Source of the DNA: Limanda limanda
Taxonomy: Eukaryota; Chordata; Actinopteri; Pleuronectiformes; Pleuronectidae
Length of the DNA stretch: 64,000 nt
Assembly: GCF_963576545.1 (NCBI RefSeq)
Contig: NC_083648.1
Location: forward strand, 24,401,042 to 24,465,041
Direction: 5' to 3'
Under the pieces are notes generated by a model, which searched no databases, was not told where the DNA came from, and worked only from the letters and a program-made list of their open reading frames with translations. Position numbers and translations under genes: made by a program. This document shows, piece after piece, positions 55,660-64,000 of this stretch (the stretch's first letter is position 1; each line of letters opens with the position of its first letter).

Positions 55660-56172
55660 TTCTAAGCTTTGCTGATCGTAGAGGGAATGGCGGATCCTTT
55701 GTCGCATTGGCATCGGATGGTGGTGGACCAGGACCGAGGCGGCAGCCCATGATGGATCCTAATAAGCGGCAGTGGACAATGACTGTGGCCTCTGACCGGG
55801 ATGATGGATCATGATCCTGCTGGTTGCTGACCATAGACTATGATTGCAGCAGGACTGCTTGACATACCATATTGAAGTTATCCTTCAAAATGTTTACCCT
55901 ATCAATGCTGCTAAAAAACTTTAATCTTGATGATGTTTTCCTACACTTGACATCTATTGCACTTCTGTCCGTCCTGGGAGAGGGATCCCTCACATGTGGC
56001 TCTCTCTGAGGTTTCTACATATTTTTACCCTGTTAACAGGGTTTTTAGTTTTTCCTTACTCTTGTTGAGGGTTTAGGACAGAGGATGTCACACCATGTTA
56101 AAGCCCTATGAGACGAATTGTGATTTGTGAATATGGGCTATACAAATAAAATTTGATTTGATTGATTGATTG
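55660..56172 (+). mobile_element. L2-type LINE 3' UTR copy
   Basis: Aligns by eye with 42898-43400: 'gatcctttgtcgcattggca', 'ggcggcagcccatgatgga', 'gcacttctgtccgtcctggg' and the tail 'acaaataaaatttgatttga' plus (TTGA)n. It is strongly 5'-truncated, with no coding part. Confidence 0.85.
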
Positions 56173-57087
56173 ACTTTTGGGAGCATGTAAAAAGAAGGAA
56201 GACGTGGATGTAGCATAATAGAAAGTCATGTTCTTTCTTCGAAATCCAGTTTTTACATTCCATGAGCATTCATTCGTGATTTGAGGGACACCAGTACGGT
56301 CCTGCCACCTCTCTCTTTCATAGGTTGAATGACTCTTTAAATGACAGCTCTGCTTAGAAAAAGCTCAAGGTGAAATCATCAGACAGATTTTCTACAGAGG
56401 GTTTTTCTATATAACATTGGTTATTTTCTGTGGCATGCATTTAGTTTGAATGATGTTAACTCAATGCCCTGTCGCTCAACTCTGATCATCAGCTCTTCTA
56501 ATTACTGTATATTCAACTTCTGACTCATGTAAATGCAGTTGTTACTTACACCTTTGCCACACGATGCTGCTACATTACACCTTTGCAACTGCACTTCTCT
56601 CTGCCTTCGAGTGTCAATTAACAGAGCATATGTTCATCCATGAATCTATAATTTTCAGTTCAGCATGCTTTATGATTGCAGTCACAGGCTCTAAAAAAAC
56701 ACTCACAATACAGCACGATTATTAATGAAGTATTTTTGTAATAATGATGTTGTTTTAAAGAGATAATGGCATAATTTACTACAGCACTTGTGTGTCACTT
56801 GTGTGATTTAATTAAAATTAAAACCAAAAGATGTCTTGAGCTCACTAAAGCAATGCAAGAGTATAATAATTTTATTACATTTCAAAGTAAGAACCTGCAT
56901 CATTAAAAGTAAAAAGATACATCCATCCCTTTTCTTCTGTTTGCTTCCTTCCTCATAGCTCCCTCCTCTTTCACCCTTGGGCATTATCGTCTTTGTATGG
57001 GTGTCCTATATTTGTTATTCCTCCATTGTTCATTGGCCCAAATTCCTCTTAGTCAAACTCTTCCACTTAAGAAAGCTCTCCAACTCC

Positions 57088-57121
<34 letters not shown>

Positions 57122-57239
57122 TTCATAGTGATGTGCTTCTTTTTCAACAGATATGTTTTCCGTTCCTCTCTGTTTCCCCACGTGAACATTTTAAAATATA
57201 TTTCTTCAAGCTTCGTCTTATCTTTTCTGTTTGCTCCAG
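56173..57239. other. Intergenic or intronic DNA with a poly-C/(CA)n run at 57086-57118
   Basis: Nineteen consecutive C followed by (AC)7. The last bases, cttatcttttctgtttgctccag, are a strong splice-acceptor context for the next feature. Confidence 0.6.
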
Positions 57240-57447
57240 ACCTCAAAAAGTAAACCACTTGCAAACCAAAGGATGACGACAGAAAAGACAGCGTGACAGG
57301 AGAGGTTTACAGCAGAGTGAGAGTAGAGGGAGTGAATGAGAATGCAGCGTGGCAGCAGCTGGGTATGCAGTCATGCTACTCCAGTGAATCAGGAACGGCA
57401 GCGGTCTTATGGACGGCCTTCAGTCACCCAGCAGACCCAGGGAAGTG
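57240..57447 (+). CDS. Candidate 5' exon of an unidentified host gene
   Basis: The segment is bounded by a strong acceptor (pyrimidine tract ending gctccag, 57232-57239) and a consensus donor gtaagt at 57448-57453. A start ATG at 57342 with A at -3 opens MQRGSSWVCSHATPVNQERQ and then RSYGRPSVTQQTQGSG, 35 codons, open to the donor in phase 1. A short upstream open frame begins at about 57273. GC content and Gln/Ser/Arg-rich composition differ from the AT-rich flanks. I do not recognise the protein. Because nothing downstream in the window reads as the next exon, this remains a prediction. A chance pairing of splice signals is the main alternative. Confidence 0.35.
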
Positions 57448-57453
57448 GTAAGT

Positions 57454-58659
57454 CCTTAATGAGCAGATAAAGAACAGCTGTAAGGAAACAATGGTTTCAG
57501 GCTGCCAAAGAGAAGACGAAAGTCAATCATCCTCTTTTTTTCCCTTTTGAGACTTTCATGTGTCCTCTGCTAGACCCCTGTCCTGTCTGCTGATAAATGA
57601 TCAATGAAAGCAGGTGAGAAAACAAAAGCAACTACTTTAACCGGACGATAAATGAGTTCAGACTGTCCCTTGAGGATCCCTCGACCTGGATTATGCCACT
57701 GCTCCTGCTGATCACTGGACCAGAGCCCTGTTCGAATGCAGAAAACCAAGGCCAACAAGTGCACTCTCGGTTAGCCAAACATGTAAACACTCTAATTTAG
57801 TAAGTGAGTAGGTGTTGATTAGTCCTCAGTCTACTGCAGACCTAAATTTAAAAATGTAAATATGGATTGTTTCATATCCAAGCTTGGGCCATGCTAGCTC
57901 CGTGTGCAGTGGGTGACGGCTGCATTGGCGGTGTACTGTGTCTTTGGTGCGTCTGTTGTTCACGTGGGCAGCAATTCTGCTGTTTATGGGCTGTGGAGCT
58001 GCTACGTGAGGTTTCTGGATTGACAACTGCATTTCTTGCTAGGAAGAAAGCAAAGCCCTCCGTTGTTTGTCAGGCAAGTGGAAAATATCACTCTGAAAGA
58101 GCCAGAAGTAGAAAGATGCAGAAGAAAAACGTTTTAATTAGTAAAGGAATATGCTATTCATCCACCAGCAAACTGTCTAAACCTGTAATGAAAATGTTAC
58201 AATAGAATGATAACTGTTGCAAAGGGATATAATCAGAAGCGTCATCTTTACAATAGTAGTTAACTTCAAAGATTCATGGCTTGAGGCTTGTAACAGAGAA
58301 TTATCATCTGCTCAGTGATTCCCATGTCAAAGGAGCTATTAACTAAACAAGATTCCTCTCAAAAACTACAAACTGCGACTGCTGAGATATTTTAGGGAGT
58401 ACATGTTTACTGTTTCAGAGGAGGGAATCGTTTCAATTACCTCTGTCTTGAAGCAAAATAAATCAAAAAGAAACTTACCAAGTGCACATCATGAAGGAAG
58501 AGAACATGTGCAACACTACATTTTTTGCAGACATATTTCCCCATGCCCATGCCCATGCCCCCTTTGTCTGGAATTACAGGCTAAACGAAAGTATGTGGTG
58601 GTGTGTTGGAAAGGGTAGATGCCTTTGGAAACAAACTTGATCTATACCACGCAAATTAG
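57454..58659. other. Intergenic or intronic DNA, nothing recognised
   Basis: Open frames at 57867-58205 and 58403-58618 show no family motif. A (cccatg)3 repeat lies at 58540-58558. Confidence 0.45.
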
Positions 58660-58983
58660 TTATTAGGAAGGCTGCTGCACCTCAGCACTCTGAAGACAGT
58701 GGGTGAGAGCAGCATCACAGAGAATATGGGGAAATTCATCACATGGCTGAGGCAGAATTTCTCTGCCAGATCTGATGACATTGCTATTTACAGGGATGTC
58801 ACTGAATTTGTGCGTGACCCATTCTCTGTCAGCCCAGACTGCAAAATCTCCGCTGATGTGAGAAAGGTGATGCTGTTGGGTGAAGCGGCGATTCAAAGAG
58901 GACTAGTTGACATCCAGGCCCCCAGTGAAATGAAAGCTGGAAACCTTTTTGGGTGGCCTGTCCCAAAGGCTATGGCACAATGA
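58660..58983 (+). other. Unrecognised open frame, possible gene fragment
   Basis: The frame at 58699-58983 encodes ENMGKFITWLRQNFSARSDD, then VTEFVRDPFSVSPDCKISAD, then LLGEAAIQRGLVDIQAPSEM, and ends in GWPVPKAMAQ before TGA. Composition looks protein-like, and 'RDPFSV' weakly recalls the mid-region of hAT/SCAND3-like transposases, but I cannot place it. It directly precedes the LINE tail at 59.0 kb. No start context, splice site or partner domain is evident. Confidence 0.3.
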
Positions 58984-59299
58984 AGACTGTGTATGTACCC
59001 ACCGTGTTCCTGTTAACTTACACATATGAATCAGAATTCTCAGAATCAGAATCAGAATTCTTTTATTTGCCAGGTATGTTTGCACATATAGGAAATTGAC
59101 TTGGTGTCGTTGGTGCACTGAACATAAAAACAACAATATAAGAAAAACAACAATATATAAGAAATAGAATAAAATAAAATAAAATAGAATAAAGTAGAAT
59201 AAAGTATATACATATATACAGTAACAGAGTAAAAGAGTTATGGGCACGTGCTGTGCGAAGGTGCAGAGATTGGTGATAGTGCCATTAATATATAAGTTA

Positions 59300-59845
59300 T
59301 AAATTATAAATTATGTGCAGGGGGGGGGCTGGTGGGGTAGAGTCAGTGTGATGCAGAGTCAGTGTGGTGCAGGGGGCTTGTTTGTGAGCCCCACTGCCAC
59401 GGGGAAAAAACTGTTCAGATGGCGAGACGTTTTGGTCCTGATGGCCTGGAACCTTTTTCCGGAGGGAAGTCTCTGGAACAGGTGGTGACCGGGATGTGAA
59501 GGATCAGCAATGATCTTGCCTGCTCTCTTACTGGTCCTGGAGTGGAACAGGTCTGGGAGAGCCGGCAGGTCACAGCCGATGACCTTCAGCTGACCTTATG
59601 ATCCGCTGCAGTCTGCCCTTGTCCTTGGCAGTGGAGGCAGCGAACCAGACGGTAATGGATGAGGTGAGGATGGACTCAATGATGGCTGTGTAAAACTCAA
59701 CCATTACTTTCCGCGGCATGTTGAATTTCCTCAGTTGCCGCAGGAAGAACATCCTCTTCTGGGCCTTTTTGATGATGGAGGTGATGTTCTCCGCCCACCT
59801 CAGGTCCTGTGCAATGATGGTCCCCAGGAATCTGAAGGACTCCAC
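59300..59845 (-). pseudogene. LINE post-RT C-terminal part
   Basis: Resumes with ESFRFLGTIIAQDLRWAENI, KKAQKRMFFLRQLRKFNMPR and KGRLQRIIRSAEGHRL, then shifts frame again near 59590. In the next frame, words such as RAGKIIADPSHPGHHLFQRL and SRHLNSFFPVAVGL follow, to about 59360. This is the usual C-terminal tail of this LINE group. Confidence 0.75.
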
Positions 59846-59849
59846 TGTT

Positions 59850-60986
59850 TTAACTGGGGAGTCGCACAGGCTGAGGGGGGGGGAGGGGTTGGGCTGGGCT
59901 CCTCCTGAAGTCTGCTACCATCTCTACAGTCTTCAGAGCATTCAGCTCCAGGTGGTTCTGGCTGCACCAGGAAGCCAGGCTGTTAACTTCCTCTCTGTAG
60001 GCGGCTTCGTCCCCATTGGTGATTAATCCGATGAGGGTCGTGTCGTCAGCAAACTTCAGGAGTTTGACAGAGGGATGGCTGGAGGTGCAGTTGTTGGTGT
60101 AGAGGGAGAAGAGAAGAGGGGACAGCACACAACCTTGTGGGGCTCCAGTGCTGATGGTCCGGGACTCAGAGACAAGCTTGCCCAGCCTCACGCGTTGCTT
60201 CCTGTCAGTCAGGAAGTTAGAGATCCACCTGCAGGTGGGCTCAGGCACGCTCAGCTGTGTCAGCTTGTCACAGAGAAGAGCTGGGGCGATGGTATTGAAT
60301 GCGGAGCTGAAGTCCACAAACAGGATCCTGGCGTAGGTGCTGGGGGAGTCGAGGTGCTGGAGGATGAGGTGGAGTCCCATGTTGACTGCGTCGTCTACGG
60401 ACCTGTTGGCTCTGTAGGCAAACTGCAGTGGGTCGAGGAGGTGGTTGGTTATGGTCTTGAGGTGAGTCAGCACGAGGCGCTCAAAGGTCTTCATTACCAC
60501 AGAGGTCAGGGCGACTGGTCTGTAGTCATTAAGGCCTGTGATCCTCTGCTTCTTGGGAACGGGGATGATGGTGGATGTTTTGAGGCAGGCGGGTACAACA
60601 CATTCAGCCAGTGAGGTGTTGAAGATGTCCGTGAACACTGGAGAGAGCTGCTCTGCACAGTGCCTCAGTGTGGGGGGGGAGACAGCGTCGGGTCCAGGTG
60701 CCTTGCGGGGGTTCAGCTTCTTTAGAAGCTTGTTTACATCTCTCTCCTGAATTGAGAGAGGTGTGATGGGGGGGAGGGGGCAGTCAGGGGCCATATTGTG
60801 GGGGGGGGATGAGTCTTTGTCCAGGCTTGGGTGAAGAGGTGTAATAGCTATGTGGGGGGGCTGGGAATCTGGGTTAGAACTGGTCCATTGTCTTTCAAAT
60901 CTACAGTAAAAGTCATTCAGTTCGTTTGCAAGTTTCAGGTCTTCCACAGAGTGGGGGGGGGATTTGGTTTTGCAGCTGTTGATCAC
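59850..60986 (-). pseudogene. LINE reverse transcriptase part
   Basis: Carries [20 protein letters not shown], then [20 protein letters not shown], motif [21 protein letters not shown], motif [21 protein letters not shown] and motif [15 protein letters not shown]. The FADD pair and the motif A aspartate are intact. Next are [20 protein letters not shown] and [15 protein letters not shown]. It closes in [10 protein letters not shown] because of a frame change in a C-run. The first in-frame residue here follows the nonsense codon, so this is the same ORF as the endonuclease part. Confidence 0.85.
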
Positions 60987-60998
60987 CCGCAGCCCCTT

Positions 60999-62201
60999 CT
61001 AGACTGACGAGGAGTCGTTGGCTGCAAACTGTTGTTCCAGCTTCTTTGAATACTGGCGTTTGGCCTCCTTCATCTCCTTGCCAAACGAGTATTTTGCCAG
61101 TCTGAAACTGTCCATGTCCCCACTCTTGAAGGCCGCCTCCTTCTCCAAACGAAGCTGTTTGAGTTTTGCAGTGAACCAGGGCTTGTCGTTGTTATAGCTC
61201 ACCCTGGTGCGTGTTGGAATACATCTGTCTTCACAGAAGCTGATGTATGACGTCACTGCATCTGTGTATTCATCAAGGCTGTTGGAAGCAGTTCTAAAAA
61301 TGTCCCAGTCAGTGTTGTCCAGGCAGTCACGCAGCTCCTCCACAGCTTCTCTGTTGCTCCAGTTCTTTGATCTCAGCACAGCAGGTTTCGAAAGTTTGAG
61401 TTTCTGCCTGTAAGCTGGGATCAGATGAATAAGAGCGTGGTCGGACAGGCCCAGAGCAGCGCGGGTCACTGCATGATACGCCTTGCTGATGGTGCTGTAA
61501 CAGTGGTCCAGAGTGTTCTCCCCCCTGGTCGGGCATTTGATCAACTGTTTGTATTTGGGGAGTTCCTGAGATAAGTTCCCCTTATTAAAGTCCCCGAGGA
61601 CAATAACAGGGGAATAAGTGTTCTCTCTCCTCCTCTCCCCCCCCAGTACCTGCTCGGCGAGTTGTCGTTGCGCCTCGCTCACGTCCGCTTGCGGGGGGAT
61701 GTACACGCCGGCCAGGATGAAAGAGGTGAACTCACGGGGAGAGTAGAACGGTCTGCAGGTGATGAAAAAAGTTTCCAGGTCCGGAGAACAGGACTGTAAA
61801 ATCACTTTCACGTCGCTGCACCAGCCCTGGTTTATATAAAAACAAATCCCTCCGCCTTTTGCCTTGCGTGAGAGGATCGGGTCGCGGTCCGCGTGTAACA
61901 GCTGGAAGCCGGTCAGCTGTGCGGCGGAGTCCGGTGTGGCTTCGGTCAGCCACGATTCCGTGAAACACAAGGCAGAAGTAAGGGAAAAGTCTCTATTTGT
62001 CCAGGTGAGGAGGCGCAGTTCGTCCATCTTATTGCACAGCGAGCGGACATTGGAGAGGAGGATGCTCGGGAGAGGTGAGCGTAACCCCCGCTCCCTGAAG
62101 CGCACCAGGGCCCCAGCGCGCTTCCCTCGTCGTCTCCGCCGGAGTCTCACTGCGTGTCCGAGGACCACAGCACCTTTGATGAGTAGGTCCACTAAATCCA
62201 C
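60999..62201 (-). pseudogene. LINE endonuclease (APE-type) part
   Basis: The frame contains LPSILLSNVRSLCNKMDELR, ALCFTESWLTEATPD, KGGGICFYINQGWC, PVIVLGDFNKGNLSQELPKY and [17 protein letters not shown]. These are the N, E, Y, GDFN and SDH motifs of apurinic/apyrimidinic-type LINE endonucleases, which nick the target DNA, and all catalytic positions look intact. The linker continues to [20 protein letters not shown]. The frame ends at a stop after AANDSSSV, where related copies have tryptophan (TGG to TAG). The actual N-terminus lies upstream in another frame beginning MAPRTVASV at about 62361. Confidence 0.85.
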
Positions 62202-62353
62202 GGAAGAGGCGATAAAGTTGGGATGGTGTTGTGTCCCTGATGGATAGAAGCTCGTCCATCGTGAAAGTAATCCGAGTAGGGTCGCAGTAAACAGAATTAA
62301 ATACTAAAAACAAACACAAAAGTGCGCACCAACACACCGAGGCGACCGTTCGT

Positions 62354-62365
62354 GGCGCCATCTTG
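62354..62365 (-). promoter_or_regulatory. YY1-like site at the LINE 5' end
   Basis: The minus strand reads CAAGATGGCGCC, one mismatch from the YY1 consensus CAAGATGGCGGC. The embedded ATG is also the start of the MAPRTVASV frame. Human L1 carries a YY1 site at its 5' end that places the start of transcription. The same role here is inference. Confidence 0.4.
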
Positions 62366-62435
62366 TAGGTAGAATATGTTTTCTTAAAACTCACGATGCA
62401 TGAGAGGAACTGGCTGTTAAATGTTTTATTTGATT

Positions 62436-62799
62436 TACAGATGCCTTCGCAGAAAGCAGCAGTGAAACGTTCCACTCGACTGATTGATTTCTGGTACATT
62501 ACGCCTGTTTGTTTTATTCCTTTATATTCGATTTCTGATCTCACACAATGATGGCATATGTGAAAAAAATATAAATAACTAAAATGAAATGTTAAATGTT
62601 TGCATGTTAGATTAGGAAATGTTATATAACTATGTAAGCAGTAAATTAAATGTTTAGCCTACATGCTGCAACCTCATGTCTGCATGTGTTTGCTCTAGCT
62701 GCTCTGGCTTTCACCACACAATCCAAAGATGTGATCTGGTCAAGGTAAAGAAAATCCCACATTTTTTTATTTAGTCTTCATTTTGATTTTAATATATGC
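62436..62799. other. Intergenic DNA, nothing recognised
   Basis: AT-rich, no feature. Confidence 0.5.
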
Positions 62800-63084
62800 T
62801 TAACCTTTGTGTCGTGTTCGGGTCAAATCTGACCGATTTCCATTTCGATCAATCATAAATATTGTGTTTTACATTTTATTGTCTCAAGGGCTTATGATAT
62901 CCTCCACACTAGGCATTTGAACATTTACAATTGCTGATCACTACTTTCATTGAATTTTGAGTTGTTTAGTCAACTTTGTAACACCTGTGGTGTTCCCGGT
63001 CAAAAATGACCTCCATAGGAAATGAATGGGTGACCCTAGATTGTGTTCATTCATCAGATAGTACACAACCACAAATCCACCACC

Positions 63085-63224
63085 ACCACCACACGCACAC
63101 ACAAACACACCTACACGCACACACACACACACACAAACACACCTACACGCACACACACACACCTACACACACACACACACACACACGCACGCACGCACAT
63201 ACACGCACGCACACACACACACAC
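63085..63224. repeat. Interrupted (CA)n microsatellite
   Basis: CA dinucleotides with tacacgcac and aaacac interruptions, about 140 bp. Open frames through it are artefacts. Confidence 0.9.
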
Positions 63225-63454
63225 TCCACCCCACGTGAACCCCGTTCAGACTGACCATGTGTCCTCTCTTTCCCGTGCTTATGTGCCTGTCCCCCTACGT
63301 GAACCACACCTTCCAGACTAAACGTGTAACACTTCAAAGTTACCAATTAGGTGTTTGTTATGGGAACCTGGCTCTTTCCCAGGCTAATGTGTCCATCCCC
63401 CCACGTGAACCACACTTTCGATACAAAACGTATGATATCTTCTCACAGATCCCC

Positions 63455-63463
63455 TATATATAG
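63455..63463 (+). promoter_or_regulatory. TATA box upstream of the transposase frame
   Basis: tatatatag lies 38 bp before the ATG at 63501, leaving room for a very short leader. Its position fits a core promoter for the transposase fragment. Confidence 0.5.
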
Positions 63464-63500
63464 CTTGCTTGTGCATTGCTCTTATTTTACTCTGAACACA

Positions 63501-63863
63501 ATGAGTCGGCGCCCGATCAGACGTTTTTCTGTCAGAGAGGCTCTTGACCTTTTTTTTCAAACTGATGAAGACGGGATTGGAGTTGAACCAGAAATAGAGG
63601 AGGATGTTTCAGAAATAGAAGACAACGATCCTGATTTTGATCCAGACCATCATGAGACCGAACAGTCAACATATGGCGAGGAAGAGGCCCCTGAGGAAGA
63701 GGCCCCTGTGGAAGACACACCTGAGGTGACATTCCAGTCCAAGGATGGCAACTTGCTCTGGTATTCATCCCCCCAGGACAGAGGAGGCAGAACAAGAGGG
63801 GATTTTGGAATACAACTTTCAATTTCTGTGTCTATTCACTGCAGTTATTCATGTAACCAGTAG
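63501..63863 (+). pseudogene. piggyBac (PGBD4-like) transposase N-terminus
   Basis: 120 codons starting MSRRPIRRFSVREALDLFFQ, then a strongly acidic region (EIEEDVSEIEDNDPDFDPDH) and SKDGNLLWYSSPQDRGGRTR. An acidic N-terminus followed by 'DG..W…P' is typical of piggyBac-type transposases of the PGBD4 group, which normally run to about 550-600 residues with a DDD catalytic triad. Here the similarity stops at about 63800, and after a presumed internal deletion the frame ends in IHCSYSCNQ, possibly the original C-terminal Cys-rich end. The start is supported by the TATA box and by the family's MSRR-like beginnings. Confidence 0.65.
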
Positions 63864-64000
63864 TCTGAGACATTGTTTACAGGTTAAAAGGGAGTTAAAT
63901 ACAATTTGGTGACGATCAATGGTTTTTGTGTTAATGTAAGGGCAGTTAAAACAGGCCGGTCAAATTTGACCGGGAGCACCAAAGTAAGGGGGGAGAAACG

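Larger units (their letters stand above)
59027..62435 (-). mobile_element. Nearly full-length APE-type LINE
   Basis: On the minus strand: a 5' region with a YY1-like site (62354-62365), an N-terminal and endonuclease frame (62201-60999), a reverse transcriptase frame (60986-59850), a post-RT piece (59845-59570), and a 3' UTR ending in tgattc repeats at about 59030-59065. It is about 3.4 kb and one continuous ancestral ORF. Four lesions break it: a frame change near 62215-62230, a nonsense codon at about 60997-60999, a frame change in a 10-nt C run near 59875, and a frame change near 59590. It belongs to the jockey/CR1-like superfamily; the exact clade (e.g. Rex1-like) is not settled. Confidence 0.85.
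62800..63990 (+). mobile_element. Deleted piggyBac-like element
   Basis: The left end is TTAA (62800-62803) followed by cctttgtgtcgtgttcgggt. The complement of the right end reads actttggtgctcccggtcaa, preceded by tta rather than a full TTAA. A gggtcaaatytgacc-type palindrome lies just inside each end (62820-62837 and 63956-63973), and a third copy sits at 62997-63012. The interior holds a CA repeat and a transposase N-terminus. The catalytic domain is missing, so the copy is non-autonomous. The right boundary lies close to the window end and is provisional. Confidence 0.65.

Noticed and set aside
57086..57118. Poly-C run as a regulatory G-quadruplex
   Set aside because: A single homopolymer of 19 next to CA repeats; it is more simply a microsatellite, and its length may be misassembled.
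60075..60614. 179-codon plus-strand frame
   Set aside because: Lies antisense to the LINE reverse transcriptase, which has full RT motifs.
61864..62247. 127-codon plus-strand frame
   Set aside because: Antisense of the LINE endonuclease N-terminal region.

Overview
The window reads as teleost fish genomic DNA and is eukaryotic throughout. There are no bacterial operons, ribosome binding sites or dense genes. It holds long AT-rich noncoding DNA, CA/AG/GATA microsatellites, a tRNA-derived SINE, a degenerate TRIM-type PRY-SPRY exon, and a mix of transposons found together in fish genomes: L2-type and other LINEs, a Tx1-clade LINE, an R2-group LINE with a restriction-like endonuclease, a DIRS element, a Penelope-like fragment, Ty3/gypsy and retrovirus-like LTR elements, many hAT elements, and piggyBac-like elements. 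I find no complete host gene. The only host-gene-like signals are the broken PRY-SPRY exon (2165-2625, minus), an exon-like frameshifted fragment (23329-23641, plus), and a candidate exon with good splice sites (57240-57447, plus).

Layout. 0-7 kb: a gypsy RNase H scrap, the PRY-SPRY pseudogene, and decayed hAT pieces with a BED-finger remnant. 7.3-9.9 kb: an internally deleted Tx1-clade LINE on the minus strand, with (AG)n/(CT)n microsatellite on both sides, as expected for a microsatellite-targeting LINE. 10-14 kb: a long CA repeat and mostly featureless DNA. 14-17.2 kb: a DIRS element (RT, RNase H, tyrosine recombinase) split by a later insertion. 17.4-19.8 kb: a repeat with inverted ends, interrupted by a 1.36-kb solo LTR with a 4-bp target duplication. 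20-27 kb: mainly LINE tails and unassigned DNA. 27.5-33.3 kb: several hAT elements. Two have recognisable 8-bp duplications, one contains a younger LINE tail, and another sits inside an L2 LINE. 34-35.7 kb: the C-terminal half of an R2-group LINE. 37.2-38.2 kb: a CpG-rich, promoter-like block with four tandem 16-bp CRE/ETS-like repeats. 39.5-39.8 kb: a hAT MITE. 40.5-43.4 kb: an L2 LINE with an uninterrupted reverse transcriptase frame. 43.6-49.9 kb: an LTR retroelement on the minus strand. 53-56 kb: GATA repeat, SINE, hAT and Penelope scraps. 59-62.4 kb: a nearly full-length LINE on the minus strand. 62.8-64 kb: a deleted piggyBac element.

The most unusual object is the LTR element at 43640-49868. 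Its two ~650-bp LTRs are almost identical by eye. It has a 4-bp duplication, a primer-binding site matching the 3' end of initiator methionine tRNA over 19 nt, and a polypurine tract next to a perfect stem-loop. Most of gag-pol is absent. Where gag-pol should lie there is a ~1.1-kb minisatellite built from 65-bp and 102-bp units, largely alternating as a 167-bp higher-order repeat. Only a broken retroviral-type integrase C-terminus remains. It looks like a recently mobile, non-autonomous LTR element.

The elements do not form a pathway; they are successive layers of insertion. Coordinates for element edges are by-eye estimates unless a target-site duplication is quoted. Clade names rest on recognising motifs, not on a search.
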